Assembly (NCBI RefSeq): GCF_023712105.1 | Contig: NZ_JAMLJI010000001.1 | Coordinates: 1,054,001-1,118,000, forward strand | Origin: Larsenimonas suaedae | Lineage (GTDB): Bacteria; Pseudomonadota; Gammaproteobacteria; Pseudomonadales; Halomonadaceae | DNA: 64,000 nucleotides | Direction of reading: 5' to 3' | Part shown: piece after piece, positions 56,495 to 64,000 of the stretch | How the letters are laid out: every line of letters begins with the position of its first letter | How positions within the stretch are numbered: the first letter of the stretch is position 1 | Notes under the pieces: model-generated | Seen by the model: only the letters and a program-made list of their open reading frames with translations | Told to the model about the DNA's origin: nothing | The model's database searches: none | Program-made: the position numbers and the translations under genes

Positions 56495-56797
56495 GTGAGC
56501 ACTTCAGCCGTCATCATGACCCAACGCTACACCGTCGCCTCCGACGCCCTGGATGACTTCCTGGCGATGGCCCGCCACGACGCCGATGAATCACTCGCGT
56601 TCGAGATCGGCTGCGAACAGTTCGAGCTCGATACCGCAGGCGACGGCGACACTGTCGTGACCTTAACGGCCCGCTTCACCGACCGCGCCGCCTTCGAACA
56701 CCACACGCACATGCCCCACTATTTGCCCTACCGTGACGGCGTTAACGCGATGCTGACCGCCCCGCTCGAACACCACGTCGAGCCTGCCAGCGCGTGA
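56495..56797 (+). CDS. ABM-domain protein (putative quinol monooxygenase or related)
   Basis: A GTG start at 56495 with an AAGGGA site gives 100 residues, the length of antibiotic-biosynthesis-monooxygenase domains; an earlier frame start at 56408 overlaps the preceding gene. The residues SDALDDFLAMARHDADESLAFEIGCEQFEL and the later TARFTDRAAFEHHTHMPHY form the dimeric alpha+beta barrel with the HHTHMPHY His pair. Substrate unknown. Its stop overlaps a possible GTG of the AraC gene. Confidence 0.75.
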   Translation: MSTSAVIMTQRYTVASDALDDFLAMARHDADESLAFEIGCEQFELDTAGDGDTVVTLTARFTDRAAFEHHTHMPHYLPYRDGVNAMLTAPLEHHVEPASA

Positions 56798-56874
56798 GCC
56801 CACCCGCGCCCGAAAGATCGGGCGCGCCTCCGGCAAGGCCAAGCCCGTCTCAAATGCTTGAGGACACTTCCAGC

Positions 56875-57783
56875 ATGCGTGCCACCAAGGACAGCCCGTC
56901 GTTGAACGGCCAGCGGCTCGAGCGCCTGATCGAGCGCATCGATACCCACGCCAGGCAGGAAGGGATTCAGCCGACCTCGATGGCCGCGCTTCAAACCATG
57001 CGCCTGCACACAAGCCAATCGCGCCAGCCCCAACTCTATGAACCGGGTCTTGTGATCATCGCGCAGGGGCGAAAGTACGCCCACTTGAGCGACCGCACGC
57101 TGTACTACGGCGCCGGGCATTACCTGATTCAGGCCATGCCACTGCCGTTCGAGTGCGAAACGCTTGCCAGCGCGGATGCCCCGCTACTGGGGCTCTTGAT
57201 CCGCATTACTCCCGAGCGGCTGACCACACTGGTTCGGCACCTGCCACCGCCAGCGCCCGAGCCGCCCTACCCGATGGAAGCCATCGCACTCGACGATACG
57301 CTGATCGAGAGCCTGCTTCGCCTGCTCGACTGCCTCGATGACCCGGTCATGGCGGCGGCGCTCGGTGAGGACCGCCTGCGGGAAGCCATCTTTCACGCGC
57401 TACGCGGCCCCCAGGGCGACGCGCTCAAGCACCTGCTCTATCAGCAGGGACAGCACGCCTACGCGCGGATCGGACGCGTGCTCGAGCACATTCAAACCCG
57501 GTTCGATGAGGCGTTTTCGGTCGAGGCGCTGGCGCGTACCGTCCACATGAGCACGTCCGCGTTCTATTCCCATTTCAAGCAGATCACCGGTCTGTCCCCG
57601 CTCCAGTATCAAAAGCAGGTGCGACTCCTGAACGCCCGCCGCCTGCTGGCCCAGGCCGAACAGAACGTGAGTTCGGTTGCGCGCACGGTGGGGTATCTGA
57701 GCCCGTCCCAGTTCAGCCGGGAGTACAAGCGCTACTTCGGCGTGTCCCCTCAAAAGGATGCTCGCCCCGCGCCGGCGGCCTGA
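56875..57783 (+). CDS. AraC family transcriptional regulator
   Basis: Translation probably starts at 56875, giving 302 residues with MRATKDSPSLNGQRL; GTG at 56794 (4-bp overlap with the ABM stop) is an alternative. An AraC_N (cupin-like) domain (about 40-160, YEPGLVIIAQGRKYAHL, YGAGHYLIQAMPLPFE) is followed by two HTH motifs in 215-300, with FSVEALARTVHMSTSAFYSHFKQITG and VARTVGYLSPSQFSREYKRYFG. Effector unknown; the ABM gene just upstream is the natural target. Confidence 0.9.
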   Translation: MRATKDSPSLNGQRLERLIERIDTHARQEGIQPTSMAALQTMRLHTSQSRQPQLYEPGLVIIAQGRKYAHLSDRTLYYGAGHYLIQAMPLPFECETLASADAPLLGLLIRITPERLTTLVRHLPPPAPEPPYPMEAIALDDTLIESLLRLLDCLDDPVMAAALGEDRLREAIFHALRGPQGDALKHLLYQQGQHAYARIGRVLEHIQTRFDEAFSVEALARTVHMSTSAFYSHFKQITGLSPLQYQKQVRLLNARRLLAQAEQNVSSVARTVGYLSPSQFSREYKRYFGVSPQKDARPAPAA

Positions 57784-57857
57784 CGACTGCGCTCCTCGAT
57801 TGACCAGATCACCTCGCACCCGAAACAAGCGCGCCCGAAGCAAATGAGCCCCAAACG

Positions 57858-57886
57858 AAAAGGGCCGCACTGGTGTGCGGCCCTTT
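57858..57886. terminator. Bidirectional terminator between the AraC gene and purL
   Basis: A perfect stem GGGCCGCAC/GTGCGGCCC around a TGGT loop, with AAA before and TTT after, between convergent genes. Confidence 0.9.
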
Positions 57887-57906
57887 CAACGCTGATGCGC
57901 GGCGTA

Positions 57907-60900
57907 TTAATTAAGCCAGGTCCGTGCGTTACGGAACAGACGCATCCAGCCCCCGTCCTGAGTCCAATCATCCGGACGCCAGGAGTTGGTGACCGCCCGG
58001 GCAACCCGCTCCGGATGGGGCATCATGATGGTGACTCGTCCATCCGTGGTCGTAAGGCCGGTGACCCCCGACGGCGACCCGTTGGGGTTGGCCGGATAAC
58101 GCGTGGTGATCTGGCCGTGGTTGTCGATGTAGCGCATCGCCACCAGGCCGCTGTCCTGAAGCGTTCGAAGCTGGTCACTCGAGGCCTCGACCCGACCTTC
58201 GCCATGAGCGACAGCTACCGGCAGGCGTGAGCCTTCCATACCGTTCAAAAACAGCGACGGCGAGGACTCGACCTGAATCATCGAAACGCGCGCCTCGAAC
58301 TGCTCGGACTCGTTGCGAACGAATCGCGGCCAGTGCTCGGCGCCCGGAATCAGCGATTTAAGCTGCGACAACATCTGACAGCCGTTGCACACGCCAAGCG
58401 CCAGGCTGTCGTCTCGGTTGAAGAACGCCTCGAACTCATCGCGTGCCCGGTCGTTGAACAGGATCGACTTGGCCCAGCCGCCGCCGGCACCGAGGACGTC
58501 ACCGAACGAGAACCCGCCACAGGCCACCAGCCCCTGCATCTCGGCAAGCGAAACGCGACCGGCAAGCACATCGCTCATGTGCACATCGATGGCCTCGAAA
58601 CCAGCGCGGTCGAACGCCGCCGCCATTTCCATGTGACCGTTGACGCCCTGCTCACGAAGCACCGCCATTTTCGGACGAGCGCCGCTATTGATGAACGGGG
58701 CGGCCACATCCTCATCGACGTCAAACGACAGCTCCGCGAACAGACCCGGGTCGCGCGCGTCCAGCAGGCTGTCGTACTCGGACTTGGCGCACGCCGGGTT
58801 GTCGCGGCGCGCCTGCAGCTTATAGCTGGTCTCAGCCCAGATGCGCTGAGCTTCCACGCGTGTGGATTCGATTAAAGGCTCCCCGAAGAGCGCCACACGA
58901 ATCACGTCGTCCTCACGCGGGTGCGCCACCACCCCACAGGCGCCGTCAAACCCTGCCGCATTGAGCTGGGCCAGCACCGCCTCGGTGTCCTTGCGGCGGA
59001 CCTGAACCACGGCACCGAGCTCTTCACTAAAGAGCGCGTTGGTGGCCTCGGCCGGCGCCTCGGCGAGCCAGTCGAGGTTGATGTCGAGGCCGACATGGCC
59101 TGCAAACGCCATTTCGACCAGCGTGGTCAACATGCCGCCGTCGGAGCGGTCGTGATAGGCCAAAAGCGCGCCGTCGGCGTTCAGGCCCTGCATGACCGAG
59201 AAAAAGGCCATCAGGTCTTCAGGGTCATCAACGTCCGGCGTCTCGGCGCCGAGCTGACCGTAGACCTGAGCCAGCGCCGAGCCGCCGAGGCGATTCTTGC
59301 CGCGGCCGAGATCGATCAGAATCAGATCGGTCTCGCCTTCACCGCGCTTGAGCTCCGGCGTCAGCGTCTTCATGGTATCGGTGACTGGCGTAAAACCGGA
59401 CACGATCAGCGACAGCGGTGAGGTCACCGCCTTTTCACGGTCGTCATCGTTCCAGGCGGTACGCATCGACATCGAGTCCTTGCCGACCGGAATCGCAAGC
59501 CCAAGCGCCGGGCACAACTCCATGCCCACGGCGTGAACCGCCTCATAAAGCGCCTGGTTTTCGCCCGGATGGTCCGCAGCGCTCATCCAGTTGGCCGAGA
59601 GCTTAATGTCGGAAAGCCGTTCGACCGGCGTGCCGGCGAGGTTGGTGATGACCTCGGCCACCGCCATTCGAGCCGACGCCGGCGCCGAAATCAGCGCGGC
59701 CGGTGTTCGCTCACCCATCGCCATCGCCTCACCCGCATGGGTGTCGTAGCCTGCTGTGGTCACGGCGCAGTCCGCCACCGGCACCTGCCAGGGGCCGACC
59801 ATCTGATCACGCACCACCTGCCCTGTGATCGAGCGGTCACCGATGGTGATCAAGAAGCTCTTGGACCCGACCGCCGGCAGATGCAGCACGCGGGTCATCG
59901 CCTCGTGAAGGTCGAGATTATCGAGCATGACACCGGCAAGCTCATGCGACTGCCGAGTGAACTCACGGTGCATCTTGGGCGTCTTGCCAAAGAGCAGGCT
60001 CATCGGCAGGTCAATGGGCGAGGTATTGAAGTGCCCATCCCTTACTTCCAGATGATGCTCTTCCAGCGCCTCGCCGACGACGGCGTAGAGGCAGCGCTCA
60101 CGCGCGCACAGCGCGTCGAAGGCCTCGAGCTGCTCGGGCGCCACCGCCAGCACGTAGCGCTCCTGCGCTTCGTTGCACCAAAGCTCCAGCGGGCTCATCC
60201 CGGATTCGGCGCTTGGAATGTCTCTGAGCTGGAACAGCCCACCCCGGTCGCCGTCCTTCACAAGCTCCGGCAAGGCGTTTGAAAGGCCCCCGGCGCCGAC
60301 GTCGTGAATGAACCGAATGGGGTTGTCGTCACCCATGCCCCAGCAGCGGTCGATGACTTCCTGAACACGCCGCTCCATCTCGGGGTTTTCACGCTGAACG
60401 GAGGCGAAATCAAGGTCTTCGCTGGACTGGCCCGAGGCCGTGCTCGAGGCCGCGCCGCCGCCAAGGCCGATCAGCATGGACGGCCCGCCCATGACGATCA
60501 GCTTGGCCCCAACCGGAATCTCGCGCTTGTCCACGTGGCCGTCACGGATGTTGCCGTAGCCGCCGGCCAGCATGATCGGCTTGTGATAACCCCGACGTTC
60601 GACGCCGTTGCCGCTGATCACGTCGTGCTCGTAGGTTCGGAAGTAGCCGTTGAGGTTGGGCCGGCCGAACTCGTTGTTGAACGCGGCGGAGCCGATCGGC
60701 GCCTCGATCATGATGTCCATGGCGCTCTTGATGCGCCCGGGCTTGCCGTAGTCGAAGGCCTCCCACGGCTGGACGAAATCGGGAATGCGCAGGTTCGAGA
60801 CCGTAAAGCCGGTCAAACCCGCCTTGGGCTTGCCGCCAATGCCGGTGGCGCCCTCGTCTCGAATCTCACCGCCGGCACCGGTCGCGGCACCAGGGTACGG

Positions 60901-61803
60901 CGCAATCGCGGTCGGGTGGTTGTGGGTTTCCACCTTCATCAGGATGTGAATCGGTTCCTGATGATAGCCATACGTGTGCGTATTCGGCGCCGGGAAGAAT
61001 CGGCCGGCCGTCACGCCCTTGATGATCGCGGCGTTGTCACTGTAGGCAGATAACACGTTCTCGCCGTTTTGCTGATGGGTGTTGCGAATCATCTTGAACA
61101 GCGAGTGCGACTGAGCTTCGCCGTCGATCGACCAGGAGGCGTTGAAGATCTTGTGCCGGCAGTGCTCGGAGTTGGCCTGGGCAAACATCATCAGTTCGAC
61201 GTCGCTCGGGTTACGTCCAAGCTGGCCAAAGGCCTCGATCAGGTAATCGATTTCGTCGTCGGCAAGCGCAAGCCCCAGGGTTCGGTTGGCCAACTCCAGT
61301 TCACCGCGCCCACCGCCGATAACATCGACAAAGGCAAGCTCGCGCGGCGGCTGTTCCTCGAACAGACGCTCGGCCTCGCTGGCCTCGGCCAGCACGCTTT
61401 CCGTCATACGGTCGTGCAGGTGACCGAGCACGGCATGCACGGTCTGGTCATTCGGTTCGGTTTTGAACGTGATATCGTAGGCGATGCCCCGCTCGATGCG
61501 GACCACACCGTCCAGGTTGCAGTTACGCGCGATCTCGGTGGCTTTCGATGACCACGGAGATAACGTGCCCAGCCGGGGCACGACCAGTACGTGATGACCA
61601 GAAGCCTCAGGCACATCGACGCGGGCATCCAAAAGCGAGGTCAAGCGCGCCAGGGCCGCCTCGTCGAGGTCGCGCCGAGTGGCAATGAAGTACGCGTATG
61701 TCGCGTCAAGATGGTCGATCTCGGCACCCGTTTCGCGTAACACGCTCAACAATTTGGCATGACGAAAGGAAGAAAGGGCACTCGCGCCTCGCAGTTCGAG
61801 CAT
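57907..61803 (-). CDS. purL: Phosphoribosylformylglycinamidine synthase (large type)
   Basis: This 1298-residue single-chain FGAM synthase contains an N-terminal PurS-like domain, the ATP-binding synthetase half (about 200-980) with [43 protein letters not shown] and the C-terminal class-I glutaminase domain (about 1040-1298) with [12 protein letters not shown], in which Cys is the nucleophile, and [10 protein letters not shown] with the His/Glu pair. It converts FGAR, glutamine and ATP to FGAM in purine synthesis. It stands alone on the minus strand, divergent from mltF. Confidence 0.98.
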   Translation of the reverse strand: MLELRGASALSSFRHAKLLSVLRETGAEIDHLDATYAYFIATRRDLDEAALARLTSLLDARVDVPEASGHHVLVVPRLGTLSPWSSKATEIARNCNLDGVVRIERGIAYDITFKTEPNDQTVHAVLGHLHDRMTESVLAEASEAERLFEEQPPRELAFVDVIGGGRGELELANRTLGLALADDEIDYLIEAFGQLGRNPSDVELMMFAQANSEHCRHKIFNASWSIDGEAQSHSLFKMIRNTHQQNGENVLSAYSDNAAIIKGVTAGRFFPAPNTHTYGYHQEPIHILMKVETHNHPTAIAPYPGAATGAGGEIRDEGATGIGGKPKAGLTGFTVSNLRIPDFVQPWEAFDYGKPGRIKSAMDIMIEAPIGSAAFNNEFGRPNLNGYFRTYEHDVISGNGVERRGYHKPIMLAGGYGNIRDGHVDKREIPVGAKLIVMGGPSMLIGLGGGAASSTASGQSSEDLDFASVQRENPEMERRVQEVIDRCWGMGDDNPIRFIHDVGAGGLSNALPELVKDGDRGGLFQLRDIPSAESGMSPLELWCNEAQERYVLAVAPEQLEAFDALCARERCLYAVVGEALEEHHLEVRDGHFNTSPIDLPMSLLFGKTPKMHREFTRQSHELAGVMLDNLDLHEAMTRVLHLPAVGSKSFLITIGDRSITGQVVRDQMVGPWQVPVADCAVTTAGYDTHAGEAMAMGERTPAALISAPASARMAVAEVITNLAGTPVERLSDIKLSANWMSAADHPGENQALYEAVHAVGMELCPALGLAIPVGKDSMSMRTAWNDDDREKAVTSPLSLIVSGFTPVTDTMKTLTPELKRGEGETDLILIDLGRGKNRLGGSALAQVYGQLGAETPDVDDPEDLMAFFSVMQGLNADGALLAYHDRSDGGMLTTLVEMAFAGHVGLDINLDWLAEAPAEATNALFSEELGAVVQVRRKDTEAVLAQLNAAGFDGACGVVAHPREDDVIRVALFGEPLIESTRVEAQRIWAETSYKLQARRDNPACAKSEYDSLLDARDPGLFAELSFDVDEDVAAPFINSGARPKMAVLREQGVNGHMEMAAAFDRAGFEAIDVHMSDVLAGRVSLAEMQGLVACGGFSFGDVLGAGGGWAKSILFNDRARDEFEAFFNRDDSLALGVCNGCQMLSQLKSLIPGAEHWPRFVRNESEQFEARVSMIQVESSPSLFLNGMEGSRLPVAVAHGEGRVEASSDQLRTLQDSGLVAMRYIDNHGQITTRYPANPNGSPSGVTGLTTTDGRVTIMMPHPERVARAVTNSWRPDDWTQDGGWMRLFRNARTWLN

Positions 61804-61997
61804 GACGAAGGAAGCCTCTGCAGCAGCATGAATGAAAAGTCATTGTCCCGAAGGTCTCGGGTCGCGGGGGGCATGATACTCGAAAGCCGCCGTCGAGGCG
61901 AAACGAGATGTCGTGCTGGCGCGACAATGCATCCCTTTCACGCAGGAGCCCAAGCCCCCGTGACGCCTCACGCATTCAATGCCTTCGGTACCCCATC

Positions 61998-63461
61998 ATG
62001 ATCGGCGCCCTTCAACGCTGGCTTTTGAAAGGCTCGCCGGGCCTGATGCCGTTTCTGGCCATGGCGGGGCTCATGGCGATCCCGGAACACGCGTTCGTGA
62101 AGCGCGACGCCAGTCTCGAGCCGATCAAGAAACGCGAGTTTCTGCAGGTCTACAGTCGCAACACGCCAACCTCGTTCTATGAGGGGCGCCAGGGCTCGAC
62201 CGGCTTTGAATACGAACTTTTTCGCCGCTTCGGTGACCGGCTTGGCGTTCGCCTGGCGGTCGACCGCGAACACAATATCGCGGGCGTGCTGAGCGCCGTA
62301 CGTCACCACGACGCGGATCTGGGGGCGGCGGGCCTGCCGCTCGCGCCGGGCACGCCCGGCGTCCATTACAGCAAGCCCCTGATGAACGCACAGCCGCTGG
62401 TGATCTATCACCGCGGCGACCGACGCCCGACAACGCTTGAGGATCTGGCTGATCTCGACGTGGTCGTCCTGGCGAACTCAGGGCCAGACAAGGCGCTTCG
62501 AAAGGCTCAAGACCAGCTGCCGACACTGAGCTGGAAAGAAACCTCGACGCTTGAGGTCACCGACCTCATGCAACTGATCAACGACGGCCGACTGGACGCC
62601 GCCGTGATCTTCGACCATCAGTTCCGGCTAAACAGACTGTTTTACCCTCAGGTCGAAAACGGCTTCCCGCTTGGTCCGCCTCAATCGCTGGTGTGGGCCT
62701 TTCCGGCGAAGGGAAGCCTCGGCCTGGTCGAGGCGGCCAACCGATTCATCGACCAACAGCGAAGCTCAGGCCGCCTTCTTGCGTTGATTCATCAATACTT
62801 CGGCGAGGACAATTACCTCGAATACGTCGGTGCCCGCCGGTTCAATCACCAGATCAAGACCACCCTGCCCCGCTACGAGGCCCTGTTCAAAGAGGCCAGT
62901 GACGACACCGGGCTCGACTGGAAGCTTTTGGCGGCGCTTGGGTATCAGGAATCGCACTGGAATCCGAACGCCGTCTCGCCGACCGGCGTTCGCGGGCTTA
63001 TGATGCTGACCCGACCAACGGCTCGCCGAATGGGTATTGCAAACCGGCGAGACGCCGCTCAAAGTATCGACGGCGGCGCGCGCTACCTGAAAAGCATCAA
63101 GGCGCGGCTGCCGGATGGCCTTGAAGAGCCTGACCGTACCTGGGCGGCACTTGCCTCCTACAACATCGGGCTTGGCCACATCCTCGACGCACGAAAACTG
63201 GTTCGGCTTCAAGGAAAGAACCCGGACACCTGGGAGAACATCAAGGCCGCACTGCCGCTTCTTCAGAAACGCCATTGGTACCAACAGGTATCCCACGGCT
63301 ACGCACCTGGACATATCGCGGTGTATTACGTTCGAAATATCCAGCGCTATTACGCCATGCTCGATTACGTGACCCGTAATCAGCGACGGTTTTCACCACC
63401 CAATCGCATCAAGGACGATGACAAGCTCCCTGATTTCAATACTGTCCCGCCGATGGACTGA
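61998..63461 (+). CDS. mltF: Membrane-bound lytic murein transglycosylase F
   Basis: From the ATG at 61998 the protein is 487 residues; earlier in-frame ATG at 61908 reaches into the promoter region. A signal or anchor (about 12-32) is followed by an SBP_bac_3-like domain (about 45-270) and an SLT domain (about 290-440) with the catalytic Glu318 in LGYQESHWNP and the GVRGLMMLTRPTA and GGARYLKSI motifs. MltF cuts glycan strands, forming 1,6-anhydroMurNAc, the class of product that AmpD (34990-35532) handles. It is divergent from purL; a short overlap with the next gene is seen. Confidence 0.93.
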   Translation: MIGALQRWLLKGSPGLMPFLAMAGLMAIPEHAFVKRDASLEPIKKREFLQVYSRNTPTSFYEGRQGSTGFEYELFRRFGDRLGVRLAVDREHNIAGVLSAVRHHDADLGAAGLPLAPGTPGVHYSKPLMNAQPLVIYHRGDRRPTTLEDLADLDVVVLANSGPDKALRKAQDQLPTLSWKETSTLEVTDLMQLINDGRLDAAVIFDHQFRLNRLFYPQVENGFPLGPPQSLVWAFPAKGSLGLVEAANRFIDQQRSSGRLLALIHQYFGEDNYLEYVGARRFNHQIKTTLPRYEALFKEASDDTGLDWKLLAALGYQESHWNPNAVSPTGVRGLMMLTRPTARRMGIANRRDAAQSIDGGARYLKSIKARLPDGLEEPDRTWAALASYNIGLGHILDARKLVRLQGKNPDTWENIKAALPLLQKRHWYQQVSHGYAPGHIAVYYVRNIQRYYAMLDYVTRNQRRFSPPNRIKDDDKLPDFNTVPPMD

Positions 63462-64000
63462 GTTCTCGCAGCTTGTTGCTGCGTTGCTCATTGTCGGCGC
63501 ATTCGGACTGGAACCGACTCTGTCCAATGGGCTGCTCTGTTTCGGCGGTCTGCTGTATCCAGCACTTGGACGGCCCTTGTTCCGCGCACGCCCCCGGCTT
63601 TCGCGCGCGCTCAACGTCGGTTATCTGGCGTTGATCGTTCCGATACTTGCCTGCTACGTGATGCCAACCAGCTGGGTCAATCAAGAGCAGTGGCACACCC
63701 TTTTCGACCGCGTAAGCCTAGGCCACCTGACGTATTACGACCAACCGGCCCTGATCGGGCTGCTGGCGATCATTTTGTTGGCGTTTTACCGGAACGGCGG
63801 ACGTTTTGCGCGGCTCTGCGCGCCGATGATCATCGTCATGGCGATCACGCTGCTCACGCTTCAGTTCTATCTGCAGGCAAACGACACGCTGCACGAGGTT
63901 CGGCCATTGCCGCTGCCGCTGCTGGCCGGCCTTCTTTTGATCGCGCTGTCGAAAATCGACCCACGCCTTCTGAGACGGCGCTATCACCCCTACCGCCCGA
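63418..64000 (+). CDS. Unrecognised multi-spanning membrane protein, incomplete at the window end
   Basis: The frame opens at ATG 63418, overlaps the mltF end by 44 bp, and is still open at the window edge (194 codons seen). AAGGA lies just upstream of the ATG, close to it. The product has four to five hydrophobic stretches (about 18-37, 75-92, 121-138, 147-163, 173-188), with Arg-rich loops, and no family motif that I recognise. The open length, hydrophobicity and codon use support a real gene. Confidence 0.65.
   Translation, partial: MTSSLISILSRRWTEFSQLVAALLIVGAFGLEPTLSNGLLCFGGLLYPALGRPLFRARPRLSRALNVGYLALIVPILACYVMPTSWVNQEQWHTLFDRVSLGHLTYYDQPALIGLLAIILLAFYRNGGRFARLCAPMIIVMAITLLTLQFYLQANDTLHEVRPLPLPLLAGLLLIALSKIDPRLLRRRYHPYRP

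Overview
This 64 kb window looks like ordinary chromosomal core from a moderately GC-rich gammaproteobacterium. Gene content and the many acidic, Asp/Glu/Ser-rich protein tails and linkers (AceF, ScpB, bS6) suggest a halophile of the Halomonadaceae type; I infer this from protein style and synteny, and no rRNA marker is present. There are no insertion sequences, integrases, prophage genes or CRISPR arrays that I can see. Almost every gene belongs to a well-known family, so I do not claim a wholly new defence or mobile system. The most unusual material is in regulatory DNA, a degenerate alpha/beta-hydrolase, low-complexity protein tails and a few unrecognised small genes.

Layout. 1-4.5 kb (minus): rpsF-rpsR-membrane protein operon, then rnr-rlmB. 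4.7-5 kb: two tandem tRNA-Leu(CAG). 5.2-6.1 kb: membrane-anchored NUC endonuclease. 6.2-11.1 kb (minus): prkA-yeaH-spoVR stress-kinase operon. 11.5-12.3 kb: a hydrolase-like protein lacking a recognisable catalytic triad. 12.6-13.1 kb: five tRNA genes (Val/Asp). 13.2-14.2 kb: ttcA. 14.4-21.3 kb: crbS-crbR-acs, a transporter-type sensor kinase, its LuxR-type regulator and acetyl-CoA synthetase (acetate switch). 21.4-28.7 kb: sprT, a UPF0149 protein, a ClsB-like cardiolipin synthase, plsB, rsmJ, uppP and tsaB (phospholipid, wall-carrier and tRNA/rRNA modification). 28.8-34.6 kb: adk and the aceE-aceF pyruvate dehydrogenase operon. 35-36.5 kb: divergent ampD and nadC. 36.5-40.1 kb: LysE exporter, then a tightly overlapped mtnB-mtnD-mtnC-GNAT-membrane protein operon (methionine salvage). 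40.2-44.4 kb: trmO and dapA-bamC-MBL hydrolase-purC. 44.6-49.1 kb: PrxQ-type peroxiredoxin, tusA-perM, bepA, nadA. 49.2-50.8 kb: fliK-like/flhB-C-like pair with no other flagellar gene nearby. 51-51.3 kb: three tRNA-Lys. 51.4-54.1 kb: scpA-scpB-rluB. 54.2-57.8 kb: radD, a small acidic protein, an ABM-domain protein and an AraC regulator. 57.9-64 kb: purL, mltF and an unrecognised membrane protein cut by the window end.

The genes link central carbon entry (aceEF, acs under CrbSR), NAD synthesis (nadA, nadC), purines (purC, purL, adk), envelope building and repair (dapA, uppP, ampD, mltF, bamC, bepA, plsB, clsB) and translation (bS6, bS18, rRNA/tRNA modification, ten tRNA genes). Several intergenic spacers hold clean promoters, terminators and inverted repeats, listed individually. 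Starts were moved inward from the longest open frame where family length, a Shine-Dalgarno sequence or overlap with the upstream stop supported it.
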